This document shows, piece by piece, positions 1 through 13,400 of a stretch of DNA of 64,000 nucleotides (position 1 is the first letter of the stretch; each line of letters begins with the position of its first letter). Source of the stretch: Epinephelus fuscoguttatus (lineage: Eukaryota; Chordata; Actinopteri; Perciformes; Serranidae); assembly GCF_011397635.1 (NCBI RefSeq), contig NC_064769.1, positions 15,145,207 through 15,209,206 on the forward strand, in the 5' to 3' direction. The notes under the pieces are model-generated. The model was not told the origin of the DNA, did not search any database, and worked only from the letters and a program-made list of their open reading frames with translations. The position numbers and the translations under genes were made by a program.

Positions 1-230
1 AAAGTTAATTTCTGCACAACGAGTCCAGTTGGATTCCTGTAAGCAGACTTTATCTAATTATTATCTGTGAGATCTTTGTCTCTTCTGCTAACAAGGAAAC
101 AGAAATGGTTTTCATTTCTTTCTGTACAGAGCGCTGTGTGTTCAGTATTTTGCTCTTGTAGTGTCTCCTTTTTACATCTTTCATGTAAGCGAATCCTGTC
201 TTCCTGTCTGACTCCATCTCCTCCTCTCAG

Positions 231-3200
231 GTTTGGGTATGGTGACTCCAGTGAATGATCTGCGTGGCTCAGACTCGATTTCCTACGACAAGGGCGAGAA
301 GCTGCTTCGCTGCAAGCTGGCTGCCTTCTATCGGCTCGCTGACTTGTTCGGCTGGTCGGAGCTCATCTACAACCACCTGACAGTAAGATGGGCTTCTTTC
401 CTAATGCAAACCATGTTGATTGAATTTGGCATTCAGCAGTTCAGTGTTTTTATCTGTTCCACTAAAGCAGAGCATAGCAAACTGTGAGGCATCCCTCTCC
501 TGGGTGGCACAGGAGCAAAGGAAGTCAGTTACTGTAGTTTGGCTTGTAGATTTGGCCTGCTTACCAACACAGTCAGCAGCAGTTTAGCACAAAGGTCATG
601 GAGGCAATCAAGGTACGTTAAACATCCATAAACATAAATAGTTTGTCTTGGAAATCATGGATTTATAACTCCACAACCTGCCTTCTTCAGTATTAAAGTA
701 ATCCAGTGATAGTTGTCTGTACATCTTTATGTACATGGCAAACAGGAAACTGCTTACAGCAAATTTGACATACTTTTAATGGTGCCATTGCCGAAAGTGT
801 CAACAAATACAAGATTAGAAAGAGACCTCAAGTTGTAGCCCACAGCTAACTAATTAACAGACTTCACAGCAAGAGTATACCTCCTGTTTAAATCACCCAA
901 AACCTATGAGGGATTTGCAGTGGTGCAGATGCCTCTTTGTCTGAGGGGGTGTCCGACTAAAGTAGTAGAGCATGTCTTTAAAAAACCTCTCAGTGCTATA
1001 TATAATTACAACACATACATGTGGGCTTTAACGATGTGGGTATCTTATTTGGAAGTTTAGAATATGTTCTAAGAGGGTATGTTTTGGTGTAAGTGAAATG
1101 AACTGCAAAGTAACACTGTAATCTAACTTGACTATCGTATGGTGTTTTAGGTCAGGGTGAACTCGGATCAGGAGCGCTTCCTAATTGTCCCTTTTGGGCT
1201 CCTGTACAGTGAAGTGACCGCCTCCAGTCTGGTGAGAATCTGCGCTGATCTCTAATAGAACTGCATGTCCTTTCTTCTGTTTTCTATCAGTGAATGAAGC
1301 CATTTTCCTTATTTCTCTTTTCACTTCTCATGTGATAACATGTAATAAAATTAATGAACTGCCAGATTCAAAGCTAAAGTCATTCAAATTACAGCTTTCA
1401 TTAACCCATTGTCGTCTGCTCTGCTCTCCAGGTGAAGATAAACCTTCAAGGTGAGATAGTCGACCGGGGCAGCACCAATCTTGGGGTCAACCAGGCCGGC
1501 TTCACCCTCCACTCCGCCATCTACGCTGCACGGCCCGATGTCAAGTCTATCGTACATGTACACACACCTGCGGGTGCAGCGGTAAGGGGCAGAGTATACA
1601 AAGTAGTTAGGCCTCTATATGAACAGATTCGAACATATTGTTGTCTTATGTTGCGTTGTCTTGTTGGTTTGATTGCAGGTGTCAGCCATGAAATGCGGCC
1701 TGTTGCCCATCTCACCTGAGGCACTGTCACTGGGTGAGGTGACCTATCATGACTACCATGGCATAGTGGTGGATGAGGGAGAAACTGCTCTGATACAGAG
1801 GAACCTCGGGCCAAACAGCAAGGTAACAGCAGAGTGTGTGTATGTGAGAGTGAATACAAGAGGACTACTGTTTCTGCAGCCAAGGAAATGTCAATTTTAA
1901 ATATAGTTGTGTCATCATACATTCTAATTTTATAACTTTTTAAACACAAAGAAGAAATGAGAATGTGCTTTTTTTCGTGTTTTATTTTCCCTCTCTCCCA
2001 GGTGCTCATCCTGAGGAATCATGGCTTGGTGTCTGTAGGCGAAACAGTGGAGGAAGCTTTCTATTACATCCACAATCTGGTCACTGCCTGTGAGATCCAG
2101 GTATGACACACACTGAGCTCTGTATAAAATATTCCCTCTGAAATATCAAAGATCAAAGTATGATGTATGAACCATGTATTTTCCTTTTGCTTGTTATATC
2201 TGGCACCGTGTTTGTCTGCATTTTTCATAACAATGGTCTCTGTCTCCTGTCTCTCCACATTTTCATATACGTTCATGTTTCTTCATGTTGACGTGTCTTT
2301 ATGTGTCTGTGTGTCCTCATGTCCACATTTTATTTTCCTTCTGTATTCTGGATCTGTCTGTTATTTGTCTGTCGGTATCCCTCGCCCCGATTTGTTCCAG
2401 GTGCGAACACTGGCCAGCGCTGGAGGGCCAGATAATCTGGTGATGCTGGACCCATCGAAATACAAGTCACGCCCGCGGGTCCCGGAGCCAGCTGGCGACG
2501 GGTCCTCCACACACCCTAAGTGGCAAATCGGGGAGCAGGAGTTTGAGGCACTCATGAGAATGCTCGATAACTTGGTAAGTACAAAGGAAAAGGGGAAACT
2601 TTTGCAGGGGAGTGGGAGTATATTATTACCTTGACTCTCTGATGACATGACACCTACTGACAAATATTCTTCCAATATGCTGAATTTATTCAAACTGGTG
2701 TGTTTTATTGTCTGTAAATTAAATGTTGTGTTTGAGAGAAGAATTTGTTATTCTGCTTTTTTAAACAAAGTTGTAGTTACATGGTCTGGCTATAGATATT
2801 GATAGCTAGTTACTATATTGACATTTGCTAACCCCTGTTGCTGTTGATTATCTTCCTGTTTCCCAGGGCTACAGGACGGGCTACCCTTACCGCTGCCCGG
2901 CATTGCGAGACAAAGCTAAAAAGTACAGTGACGTGGAGATCCCTCCCTCTGCCCACGGTGGTTACTCATACGGGGAGGACAGTGACTCAGGTGCTCGCTC
3001 CCCACTGAAACAGAGCTTCCAGCGCGGCCAGCGTGACAAGACCCGCTGGCTCAATGCCGGCGGCCGGCCCGACGAGCCTTACGAGGACGGGCCCGACGGC
3101 AGCAGCCCCAAGTCGAAGCCTAAGGTGTGGACGAACATAACACACGATCACGTCAAACCCTTGCTGCAGTCTCTCTCGTCTGGTGTCTGCGTGCCAAGCT

Positions 3201-4451
3201 GTATAACCAACTGCTTGGTCTGTGCCTACCTTATTGTTCATAGTAAAGATTTTACAGCTACCTTGTTGGTGGAAGTGGGCAGGTGGTCGGCATCCTGAGA
3301 GTCTGGGGACAGTGAGGAATAAAATTGTAGTACAGATCTAAAACTGGAAGTCGGTATAATCATGCATTCACTACTTTTTGTCTTTTTTAGGCTCGCTCAC
3401 ACTGTAATTTCAGGTGTCCTATTAACCCACCTTTCCAATGCAGTTAACTCTGCTCTGTTAATTACTTTGCAGCGTAGCTGTCAGTATTCGTTGACCCTCT
3501 TTGCTCTCTTTCCCTCCTGGTCCCCTAATGCTTCATGATGCCGGGCCAGCTGCCCAAAGCATGCCCCACTGCATGTGTAGTAGTGAAATGCATTGTTGGT
3601 GTTGATGTTTTTCCCAGAGGAGCGAGCAGCAGGGGTGTGGCATGAGTCCTCAAGTGCACAGGTGAATGTGGCAAGACACGGTGACGTTGCTGCTAACCAC
3701 ACTATTGCTCACCGTCCCCCGCAGTACACACTCTTAGCTTTATCTTTGCATCTTGAAGTTAGCTTTTGGTAACTTATTTGCTCAAATATGATTCAGTGAA
3801 ATGAATAGAGAAAGCAAGTACGGTGAGATCTGAGGCTATATCAACCAAAACCATCTCAGTGTGAGTTTGCTCTGTGGGCTGCTCACACAGCATATTTATA
3901 AGACTTAAATAAACAAATGAGGGAGGTGGCATGTCTCTAACTAAGAACCTTTAATTGCCAGAATAATGTCAGATACATTAAAAAAAAAAGAAAAAGAAAA
4001 CTTTCCCTTGCAAAGGAGTTATGCAGCCTGCTTTTCTAATTTTTATTGTCCTGAAACACCTTCAACTGCTCCCAGTTGTACTTTTCTGTTTCCTCTATTT
4101 TTGTCTGGTTTCAGTTTATTCTGAAAATGGTTTTGACCTCGAGGCCTGCATGAATGGATTTGTTTGGAAAAAAAAAAAATAACAGCAGAGGAAAAAGCCA
4201 TGAAATTTGACCTGACTTTTGAATCAATTATCTCCTGTTGGGAAAGTAGGAAATGTTGTGTTGTGAGACTCTTTCTCAGTGAGTATATCGCGTTTACATG
4301 TTCATCTCATACTCAACCAACCCCAACCCAGCTACTTCCATCCAGAAACCCTCCCTCATCTAGCCCCTGGTTTGGCAGCTAAGCAGCCAAGCTTGAAGTC
4401 AACACGGGAATGAAGTCATGAGCTTACGCTTTCCACCCGCGAATTACATGC

Positions 4452-4482
<31 letters not shown>

Positions 4483-7400
4483 GGTTAAACAAAATATTTT
4501 GCATGAAAGCTGAAGATTTGATTTGTATATTCACCCGCTGCTCATTCAGTTTGGTGCAAGAAACTGGTAAAGACTTTTTTTCCTCCAATCATGCTGAGCA
4601 TTACCAGGTTTACAAAAACATTGTGAAAAGTAGATGGGGCTATTTTTTTCACAATAAAAGGAAAATGTCAAGACAATAAAAGGTTTCATCCACTGCAGGA
4701 AAGATACACTCTTGTCTTAGTTTATAGCGTTGTGGCTTTTTTTTTTCTTTCTTTTTTTTTGTCCCAATGTGGGCGAGTGTCCTGGGGTCTGTTTCTCTCT
4801 TATCTCTGTCGTCCTTGTTGTTGTGTATCAGCCTGGGAAATGACTTTGGTGATGCCAGCTCACCCCTCACTGCCACTCTCGCTTCGTAAGCCAGCCTCAT
4901 CATCTGTCACCCACCCACTCACCCCTCACTTCTCCCTCCCTCACCCCCCCCTCCCCCCCACCTTTTTTCATTCTGTGATGTTTTCAGTTGATCTTCAGTG
5001 TGATCCTTCTGTTTGTTTTTGATTCTAATAGTACATCAATGATGATGACAAATGGGTTTCAGCAGTACGAATACACTCTTAGACTTTACTCGCTGCATCT
5101 TATTGTGCACCTTTAAACTGTCGTCATGCGTGAGGTCTCTTTCAGTTTCTGACTGAGCAACACCAACACTTATTACCTCGGAGTATTAAAGGAATACTTC
5201 ACCCCTGAAATGACCATTTGTATACCAGTTACTGAGCCCTTGTTACACTGAATCTCGCATGCCTCTGGTTAACCAAGAATCCAAATAAAGGGGGAGCATT
5301 TTATTATATTGAAGTCACAGGAGGATGCATTTAACAACTGCAAAATGATACCAAAACATCAGTTTACAAACTCTCATACAACTCATGGAGTAAGTCCAAG
5401 TCTCATTATCCAGTATAAATTCAGTATTTCCCAAACGTGCATTTTTGTTAAAATCTTAATCTTAAAAACTGAACAGAAAGTAAAACCTATCTATGCTCTC
5501 TTCAAAGCCATATTCCGTTGACAAAAGCAGTAATTTTACCTCGCTGAACACTAGCTGCTGGTCTACGGCTGCTTCGATTAGCTATTGTCTTTATGTATTT
5601 GGGTGACTTTGGTGTTCTAAACGGTTACTTCAGATTCACCAAAGTCACACAGTGACACAAACTACAGATTGAGGCAGCGGTAGACCAACAGCTCTCATGT
5701 ACAGTGATGTAAAATTACTGTTTTTGTCAATGGAGTCTGGTATTGAAGAGAGCATAGGTAAGTCCAGTTCCCCATCGCAAAGGGCTTTCTGTTTAGAAAG
5801 TACTGAGCATACAGCTGGATAAATGAGACTTTGTGTGTGAGAGTTTGTGAATGGATTTTTAAAATAGTTTTGCCAGTGTTAACCATGGACCCATTTGACT
5901 TCAATTCATCAAGAATTTTCTTAGTTTTTGAATTCTTTGTTCACTGTGGAAGCATGTGAGAAAATCAAAGTTGTCTTCACGAATTCAACCTCATGCAGGA
6001 TGAGTAATTTTTACACAAGTGGCCATTTGGGGGGTGAGGTATTCCTGTAAGCCAAAAAGGTTGTCTAACCACCAGAGGGATTTAAAAACAGTGCTTCCTC
6101 TCTCTGTGGGCTCCTAAAATGGGTCAAACAAACTTCTCAGCATCTTAAAATATCATGAACCACAGCTCTTTCTCATAACTGATATGCTCATAAAACATTT
6201 CTAAGCTCCTTGACCTCTTTTTAAACACCTGTTGTTAAACTTTCACAGTGTCAACACAGTGAGATTTCATTTCTCACTTCAGCAGGATTGTGCAGGTTCA
6301 TGTGGGACTTCGTAGTGTTTTAGTTTGACTCTTCCAGATGAATGTAAAAAATGTAACTACAGAACACTGTGATTAGATATTTTGTGTGAAATTATGTATG
6401 TGCATAATTTATAAATGCTGAAATTACATTTACACATATGCCCTTGTGAACATAATGCCTGTAGTTTTCTAGCATTTCCTGATAATAGTCTTAATTTTTA
6501 TGACATTTCAGCTCTATGCAACAGTTTCTGAGTAAACATTCAAAAAATGGGATTGATCATGTATCAGGACTGCCCTAATACTCTGTATTTAGATAATTTA
6601 GTCTTGCTCCAGTCTGGGATTGTGAACCCCACTACCCAAATCAGACATGTTAGACTGAATTCTGTGATCAGCGCACATTACTGGGAAAATACAGTCTAAT
6701 ATCACAGGGTGATAAATAAGCATCAGAGAGGTGATACAGGTAATAATGCTTAACAGTCCCCTACTAAATCTGTTAATATATAAATTAATCTCATCATCAT
6801 TGGTTCACTTTTTACATTTAAACCTTTTTAAAGCCATCCAATTTTGTCCATTTCAGTTCCGCATGATTCTTGTATTGTGAAGCCTGCATAGTATTTTGTC
6901 TAAATCTATTTTTGTATTTGGGTTTTCATGTCGTTCTGTATATCTGGTTTTATTTTATTTATTTTAACACTTCATGTGGTGTTCACAGTGGACAAAGGAG
7001 GAAGGACTCCGCCAGGCTGCTGCAGCCAATCAGTTCATCCCATTGAACACCAACCCAAAAGAAGTCCTGGAGATGAGGAATAAGGTATCACATTGTTCTC
7101 CTTTTACTGCCTTTACTTAATGATGCTGATGCACATGGATGTACTGTGTGTTTATCTCTCATTTATGAAGTAAAATGTTGTTATTTGTAGATCCGGGAGC
7201 AGAACCTGCAGGACATAAAGACAGCAGGGCCCCAGTCACAGGTTCTGTGTGCCAGCACCGTGGTGGAACGCACCTATAACCAGGTCAGTGAGTGAACTTG
7301 GCACATTAAAAGCCTCGCTGCTACAGCTATCCTGACCTGGAGATGAATATGAGTCTCACACTAATGAAATACTTAAGTATCTTTGTAGTTTGGTGTCTTA

Positions 7401-10400
7401 AATTCAGTTTCAGTGGATTTAATTTTTTAAAAAATCTCATAATCTGTCCAGGTCTGGAGTCACCCCTTAAACCAAAATGCTGTAAAGTGTGAATACTGTG
7501 CGTGAACTTGTCCCTAAGCTTTGATAAATTAAATTGGTTGCAATAAAAACCCATTCACTGTAATCTGGCCTGACATCAGTTTCTGAAGAAGTAACTTCAC
7601 CACTAATAACAGAGAGCAAAACATGTCCTCCATGTTGTGTCCCAGAGCATGGGGTGACTTTATAACTGTCACATTATTCTTTGACCACAGAGATTTTCAA
7701 TCTGGCAGGTGAGTAGTGTTTCGGAGAGGTAACCTCAGTCTGCTCTCCAAACCTGCCAGCTCCGGTTGTGTACATATTCATACATATATATTTTTTCCTA
7801 CTTCATTTCTTATTTTGGTGTTTATTTTTTTTGCCTTTTTCTTTATGGTAGTTCAGAGTTGAAGCTGTTGTTTCTCTCAGCACTTGCAGACTGGTTTGCA
7901 AGTGCTGGTTTGGTTCATTTTGGTCTCTTTCAGTGTTTTAAAAAAATCCCCAGTGCAGTTTAGAGCTTTGATTCACTGCCTGAGTCCGATTAGGCCCGAC
8001 CTGACCCGCCGGTGGTTTGATTCTGGGTCAGGCTTGGAGTGAAACTAAGCAGGTTCATGTGGGGTTGGGCCTTATTTTTGGGCTCGATCAAAGCTCTACT
8101 ACAGTCTAATGTACTTTTATTTCTTTGCATGCACTCTTAATCCTCTTTTGAGAGGAGAAAATTGAAATGCTAACAGTTTTACTTCAGTTTGCATGATTTG
8201 CCCTTCCTTCACTGGGCAGCTCTTAGCTTTGGATGAGCAGGACATGGGCAAATTAAATCCGCTGCTAATTATTTTTAACGTGTCAAGTTTTAGGGGTGCC
8301 TAAAACTTCACCCAGCATGTCCATAGTAAGACCAAAGGCACCCTTGATATACTACCTTGTTAACACTCAGAGGTTATAAGCCTAATATTGTATAGCACAC
8401 CCTCTTGTGGTTCACTTACAATGCATGAGCTTGGCTTTTTGCTCCATCACTGCTATGCTTTCCACAGCCCCACATCTCTTTCCAGATCCATCTCTCTTTG
8501 CACGCATTTCCAGTGGTTGTCTTTGTCTGTATGGTATGTGTGAGTGCAGAGGTGGAAAGTAACTAAACAAAAATAATTGACCCTACTTTTATCAAGATTT
8601 CACACAGCTTTAAATGAAGGAAAATATTGCAACTCTTTTAGAGTTACAGATAAACCTACAGTTGTGTTTCTGTTAAATAACAAAGAGAACCTATTCAGGC
8701 TCTTTTCTGAAAGATGATCTCTCCAAATTTTACATTTGGGAGATTTATTAGTTTGTATTCTTGTGAAAATGGTCATGGTCAGGTTGACAAATTGGCCCTT
8801 TCACAGTGACCATAAATATCCTACCTAAAGTAGTCGCCTCGTGTGCTTGAGGATTACTTGGGTGATATTATATGTACCCTAGTGAGATTTAGTAGTACTC
8901 TTTCCACCTTTGTGTGTGTGAGTGTGTGAAAGGTGATATGTTCTTAAACGTCTGCACACATTCACGCCTGCCTGACAGACTGCCAATTTAATGTGCTGGT
9001 GTTAAGAGCTGGGTTGTGCTCCCCTCCCTCACTGGGTTTACTATTGCAGGACGCCCCTCTGTCTGACTGTACAGACACTATTGATGGCCTCGATGTGTCC
9101 GAGGGTTCCTATAGTCCTGCTAAATCAATTAGAAAGGTACTTACTGCTCCAGTCACAAATTCTATTCACCTGTACTTCACATCATCCTTCAGTCATTCCT
9201 GTGAGGCTCCAGATATGCACTTGGCTTGTCTAGATGAAGTGAATCATAGTGCTGCAACGTGAGGCCATTTTCTAGACCTCTAGAGCCTAAGAACTTTGGA
9301 TGCAGTTAATATTTTGTCTGTGTCAGCGAGGATCCTTGAGGTGAAAGATGATGTGTATATTGCTGTCATGAGTCTGTCTGAAGGAGAGATATTCACCATT
9401 GTTTCAAAACGTATTGTTGCAAGTAAAGGTGGGAAGGTATTAGATCTAGTCATCTAGTAAGTCCTTGAATGAGTAAGTGAAGTTTAAACTGTTAAAACTG
9501 TTTTTGGTTTGAAGCACAATATAGTTTACTGCAGCCATGCCTTTTATGCTTCATCTTGACTACCTCCTGTTTGCCTGTTGGTGTGCTTTTGGCTTGAACT
9601 CTTTCTCAATTGTGTAAGTGCTTGGCTTTTATACATCAGTGTTACTGTATGGACTGAAAAAGGAAAAGCTCTGCTCTTTCCTAATATAGTAACCTGCTGT
9701 TTTACATAATGACGTGTGCTTCCTGAATTTTGAAATAGCCTGTTAGCTCTAATGTGTGCACTGAAGACATACATTTATTCATCTAGGGTTGATACTGATC
9801 ACGCTGCATAATAGTTATGTGTGTAAACTGCCTCTAATCTAATAATCCAGTTTAAGTGAGTGAGTTTTCTCCAAGCATTCTAGTTTCCAACATATTCAAT
9901 CCTTCCATGTGTAACGTGCAGTCATCTGCGTTACCTTCAGGGTCTCATCTGTCATTGCTTTTCTTCTGTGTGTCCTGAAGGGGGAGCTAGTGACCGCGTC
10001 CAAGGCCATCATTGAAAAGGAGTACCAGCCCAAGGTTATCGTCAGCAAGCAGGGTCCCAACCCCTTCACCAAACTCACCGACCAGGAGCTGGAGGAGTAC
10101 TGCAAGGAGGTGGAGCAGAAACAGAAAGGCCCTGAAGGTAAAGGGGATGTGTGGAGGAGATGAAATGAATCTCAGTGTAATGTGGGGAAAAAACTTCTTG
10201 CTACACCCCCTCTACCTTGGTATTCTTTTTAAGAATTATAAATTTACAACCCTACATTAGATAAAATGTTTTTCTTCTTGGGTTGCTGAGCTATATTCTA
10301 CAATGATCCTATAATGATACATGTACATAATGACTAGTGGAGGTAGCATTTATGACAATGCCGATGAGAGTCTAATAATTGTTTGATCCTTCCCGGAGTA

Positions 10401-13400
10401 AAACAGCATTGCATTAACAGGGGAATGTGTTGTGTAAGTCTTCTGTAATCGCTCTTCCTTGACCTCCCTTAAGAAAAGTCAGTTAGATTAGTCTACACTG
10501 AAAGTATAGATTCAGACAGGAACTGAGGAAAGATCACCTGAACTGTTCAGCTTAATGTTAATTCGATGTTTTTGTTTTTTTTTTCAAAGATACTTGTAAT
10601 GAAATAATGTTTTCCTCCCTGCAAAGTCATGCAAAAACCTGATGATCTTCAGATTGGTGATATTATGTCTCCACACACATACACATACACATGACTTCAC
10701 AGTACAGCGACGAGATGATAATGGGGAGGGATCAACCTCCAGCATGCCCCGTCCCGAGCCTGAAACGCTCCCGAGGGGTCAGGCATCTGTCTCCACGCCT
10801 TTACAGTCTGCAACTGACTCACCCAGCTTAGAGAGAGCTCCACCTGCACCTCCCACACCTGCCACACCAGCCTCTGAGCCGGCCTCTTCCCCCCTCGCCC
10901 TCTCCAGTGAGGCTGAGCCAGCTCAGGGCGTTGCAGACTCTACAGATGACGTTTTTTCGACCGCAGAAGAGGTTTTTTCAGCTCCAGATTCCCCACACAA
11001 GGAGTTCCACTGCGCCGTGCTGCGAGCCCTCAGCAAGGAGTCGTCGGTAAAAGAGGCGGCTCAGGCAGATCAGGCTCCAGGTACAGCAGATGAAGCGGAG
11101 TCATGCCCTTAAATCCGGCCTTCCGCTTTCCTCCTCCCCCTGCTCAGCCCTGGTCCATCTTTAAACACACCGCTGCACTGGGAGTGTGGGAATCCCTGCC
11201 TGCTGTGTCCTCTCCTTTTTCTGGGGGTTTGGAGTCTGCTACTGTTGTTTTACCACGCGCAAGCATCCTCCCCACCCACAGTTCAATCTTCGAAGCCTTT
11301 GCTTGATTATTTTCTCCCCTCATCCCCTCTCTCTGATGTCTTGTCCTAACTAGGCATCAGAGTTCTGGCAGATCAGACACCATTCTGCAGTTTGATTGGA
11401 CGAGGAGCTGAGTAGAGAGGATGTGAGGAGTTTTAAAGCAAGCTTATTTTGATATTTAAAGCCATCCCCTCTCTTTGAGGGTGCTCTCTCCGCAAGTCTA
11501 AAAGCGCTTCTGCAGTGGAGTGTTGTGCTAACCTTTTAAAGGAAGCTGTGTCTGAGCTCAGTCATCCAATCAGAGCGCCCCATGTGTGGACATCAATATT
11601 GGTGTCCTCCTTCTGTTCCTACTACCCTGTCCTGGATATATCTCTGTTGGTCTCCCTTCTGTGCCTCTGACTGATTTCCAATAAAACTAATGGTAGTTTT
11701 GGTTTGTTTGGCTCTCCAGAAAAGTTGATTTTTACTCAGACTTTGTTTGAAAGCGTTTGCAGTGTTCTCCTGATTCAGGCTTCCTCCCTGATTTGGTTCT
11801 TTGTGTCCTCCCTTCTTTCTGTTGCAGTGTTGTTGGTGTTGACATCTTAAGATTCTTAGAGGGCTCAATCAAAATCACAGACAAATATCTTAAATGCTCA
11901 TTTATTTAGTGAGCATTTTGATTATATTTATTTGTGCTGAACAGCTTCTTACAGTTTTATTTCTGCTGGTTTTCATTTAGACCTTGAGCAGCTAGTAGAG
12001 CCTGAGGAGGAGGAGCCCAAAAGCCAGAAACCCACCACCACGCCACCAAGCACCCCGGTCAGAGCAGAGGAAGGTAGGTTGGCCCGACATACTCGACCTG
12101 ATGCGGCCTGGTTCAGCATGGGTTTCTTCAGCCCTCTTGCTGGGTTTTGGGGCTTTTCTAGGGTCTACAGAGGGAATGCGGAGCCTCCTGCCCGTCCACC
12201 TGCCTGTCTGTCTTGGGGTCTGTTCATGTTGTGGTCTTTAATGATTAATACTACTACAGGTGCTATGTTGTGATTTCTGTAATAACAGGCCAAGAGGTTT
12301 TGATTATTTAATCAGCTTTATGCTACGAGAGATTAAAAAAAATACAGGTTTTTATACTTGCAGCACCTATTGGTGGAAAAATGCAGGAATTTAGTGCCAG
12401 AAACTGCATTTCGCATAATGGCCACTTGAGACTGGCTCCAAGAGCGAGTCCGTCAACACCCATGTTAAAATGCCCAATGTTATAACAGAAATAAACATGT
12501 TTCCAGCCTGTTACAAAATACATATTTGGTCTCTTTAGCAAATGTTCTCATTCATGACAACTGTATGGAGGTTGACTTTTTATTAATTCACACATTTAAA
12601 TGTTATTAAGGCTCAAAGCTACTCATCATCGTGTGACAGGCTGTCTGCAAGGCATCACCAAAGCCTATGGGCCTTTGCCAAACCATTGACTACACCCTCT
12701 CCCTACCTGCTTCCACTCCATTTCTGTGTTCACTTGGAGGGTTCCTTGTCCCTAACCAAGTAGCAGAGAGTGGAAGTAGGTTATAAAACCCCCCAACAGC
12801 ATGCCTGCGTGGTTGCTGACTAACTGACCACATGCAACACTATATTGTGTTTGTCATGAAAGACACTGCGTACAAAAAAAGAAAAGTGACAACAGTTTGT
12901 TCCAAAGCTTGTGGCTGTTTATATACTCTAGTGTGCTTCATTCAGCTGTAAAGGTTGGCATTTTGCCCATTGCCATCTTGGATTTTTGGAGCCAGTTACA
13001 CTGCGTGATGGAGTGGGAGTGGGGAGAGTCCTGTTCGGGAAAGGTCCGGCAAGTCAGATCTACCCCTCGCTCCTCCACAGTCTCGCCTTCTTTTCCACAC
13101 TCACTTCTGGCTCCAAAAATCCAAACTGGTGACTGCCAAAATGCCAAATTTGAGGCTTCAAACAGCAGTCCAAAAACCATTGGGTGACATCACGGTGGCT
13201 ACATCCATTACTTTCATACAGTCTATGCTCCAGACATAATATCAGGAAATAGTTTGAAAAAACACTCACTGAAATATTGAATAGAAAAGATGTGATATAC
13301 AGTATTTGAAAAAAAAGAAGTAGTATTTACTGACTGACCCCAGTGCAGACGTCTTGGCCTATTTTTATTCTTTTATATTTATTTGTCCCCCTCTTGGTCT

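Noticed and set aside
2867-3298. Read-through of add1 exon 2867-3124 into the following intron
   Set aside because: The conserved adducin sequence resumes (WTKEEG..) only after splicing from 3124 to 6989; the extra residues have no counterpart in the family.
12938-13187. Overlapping open frames on both strands in an add1 intron
   Set aside because: They result from the inverted-repeat structure of the dispersed element at 12950-13235.
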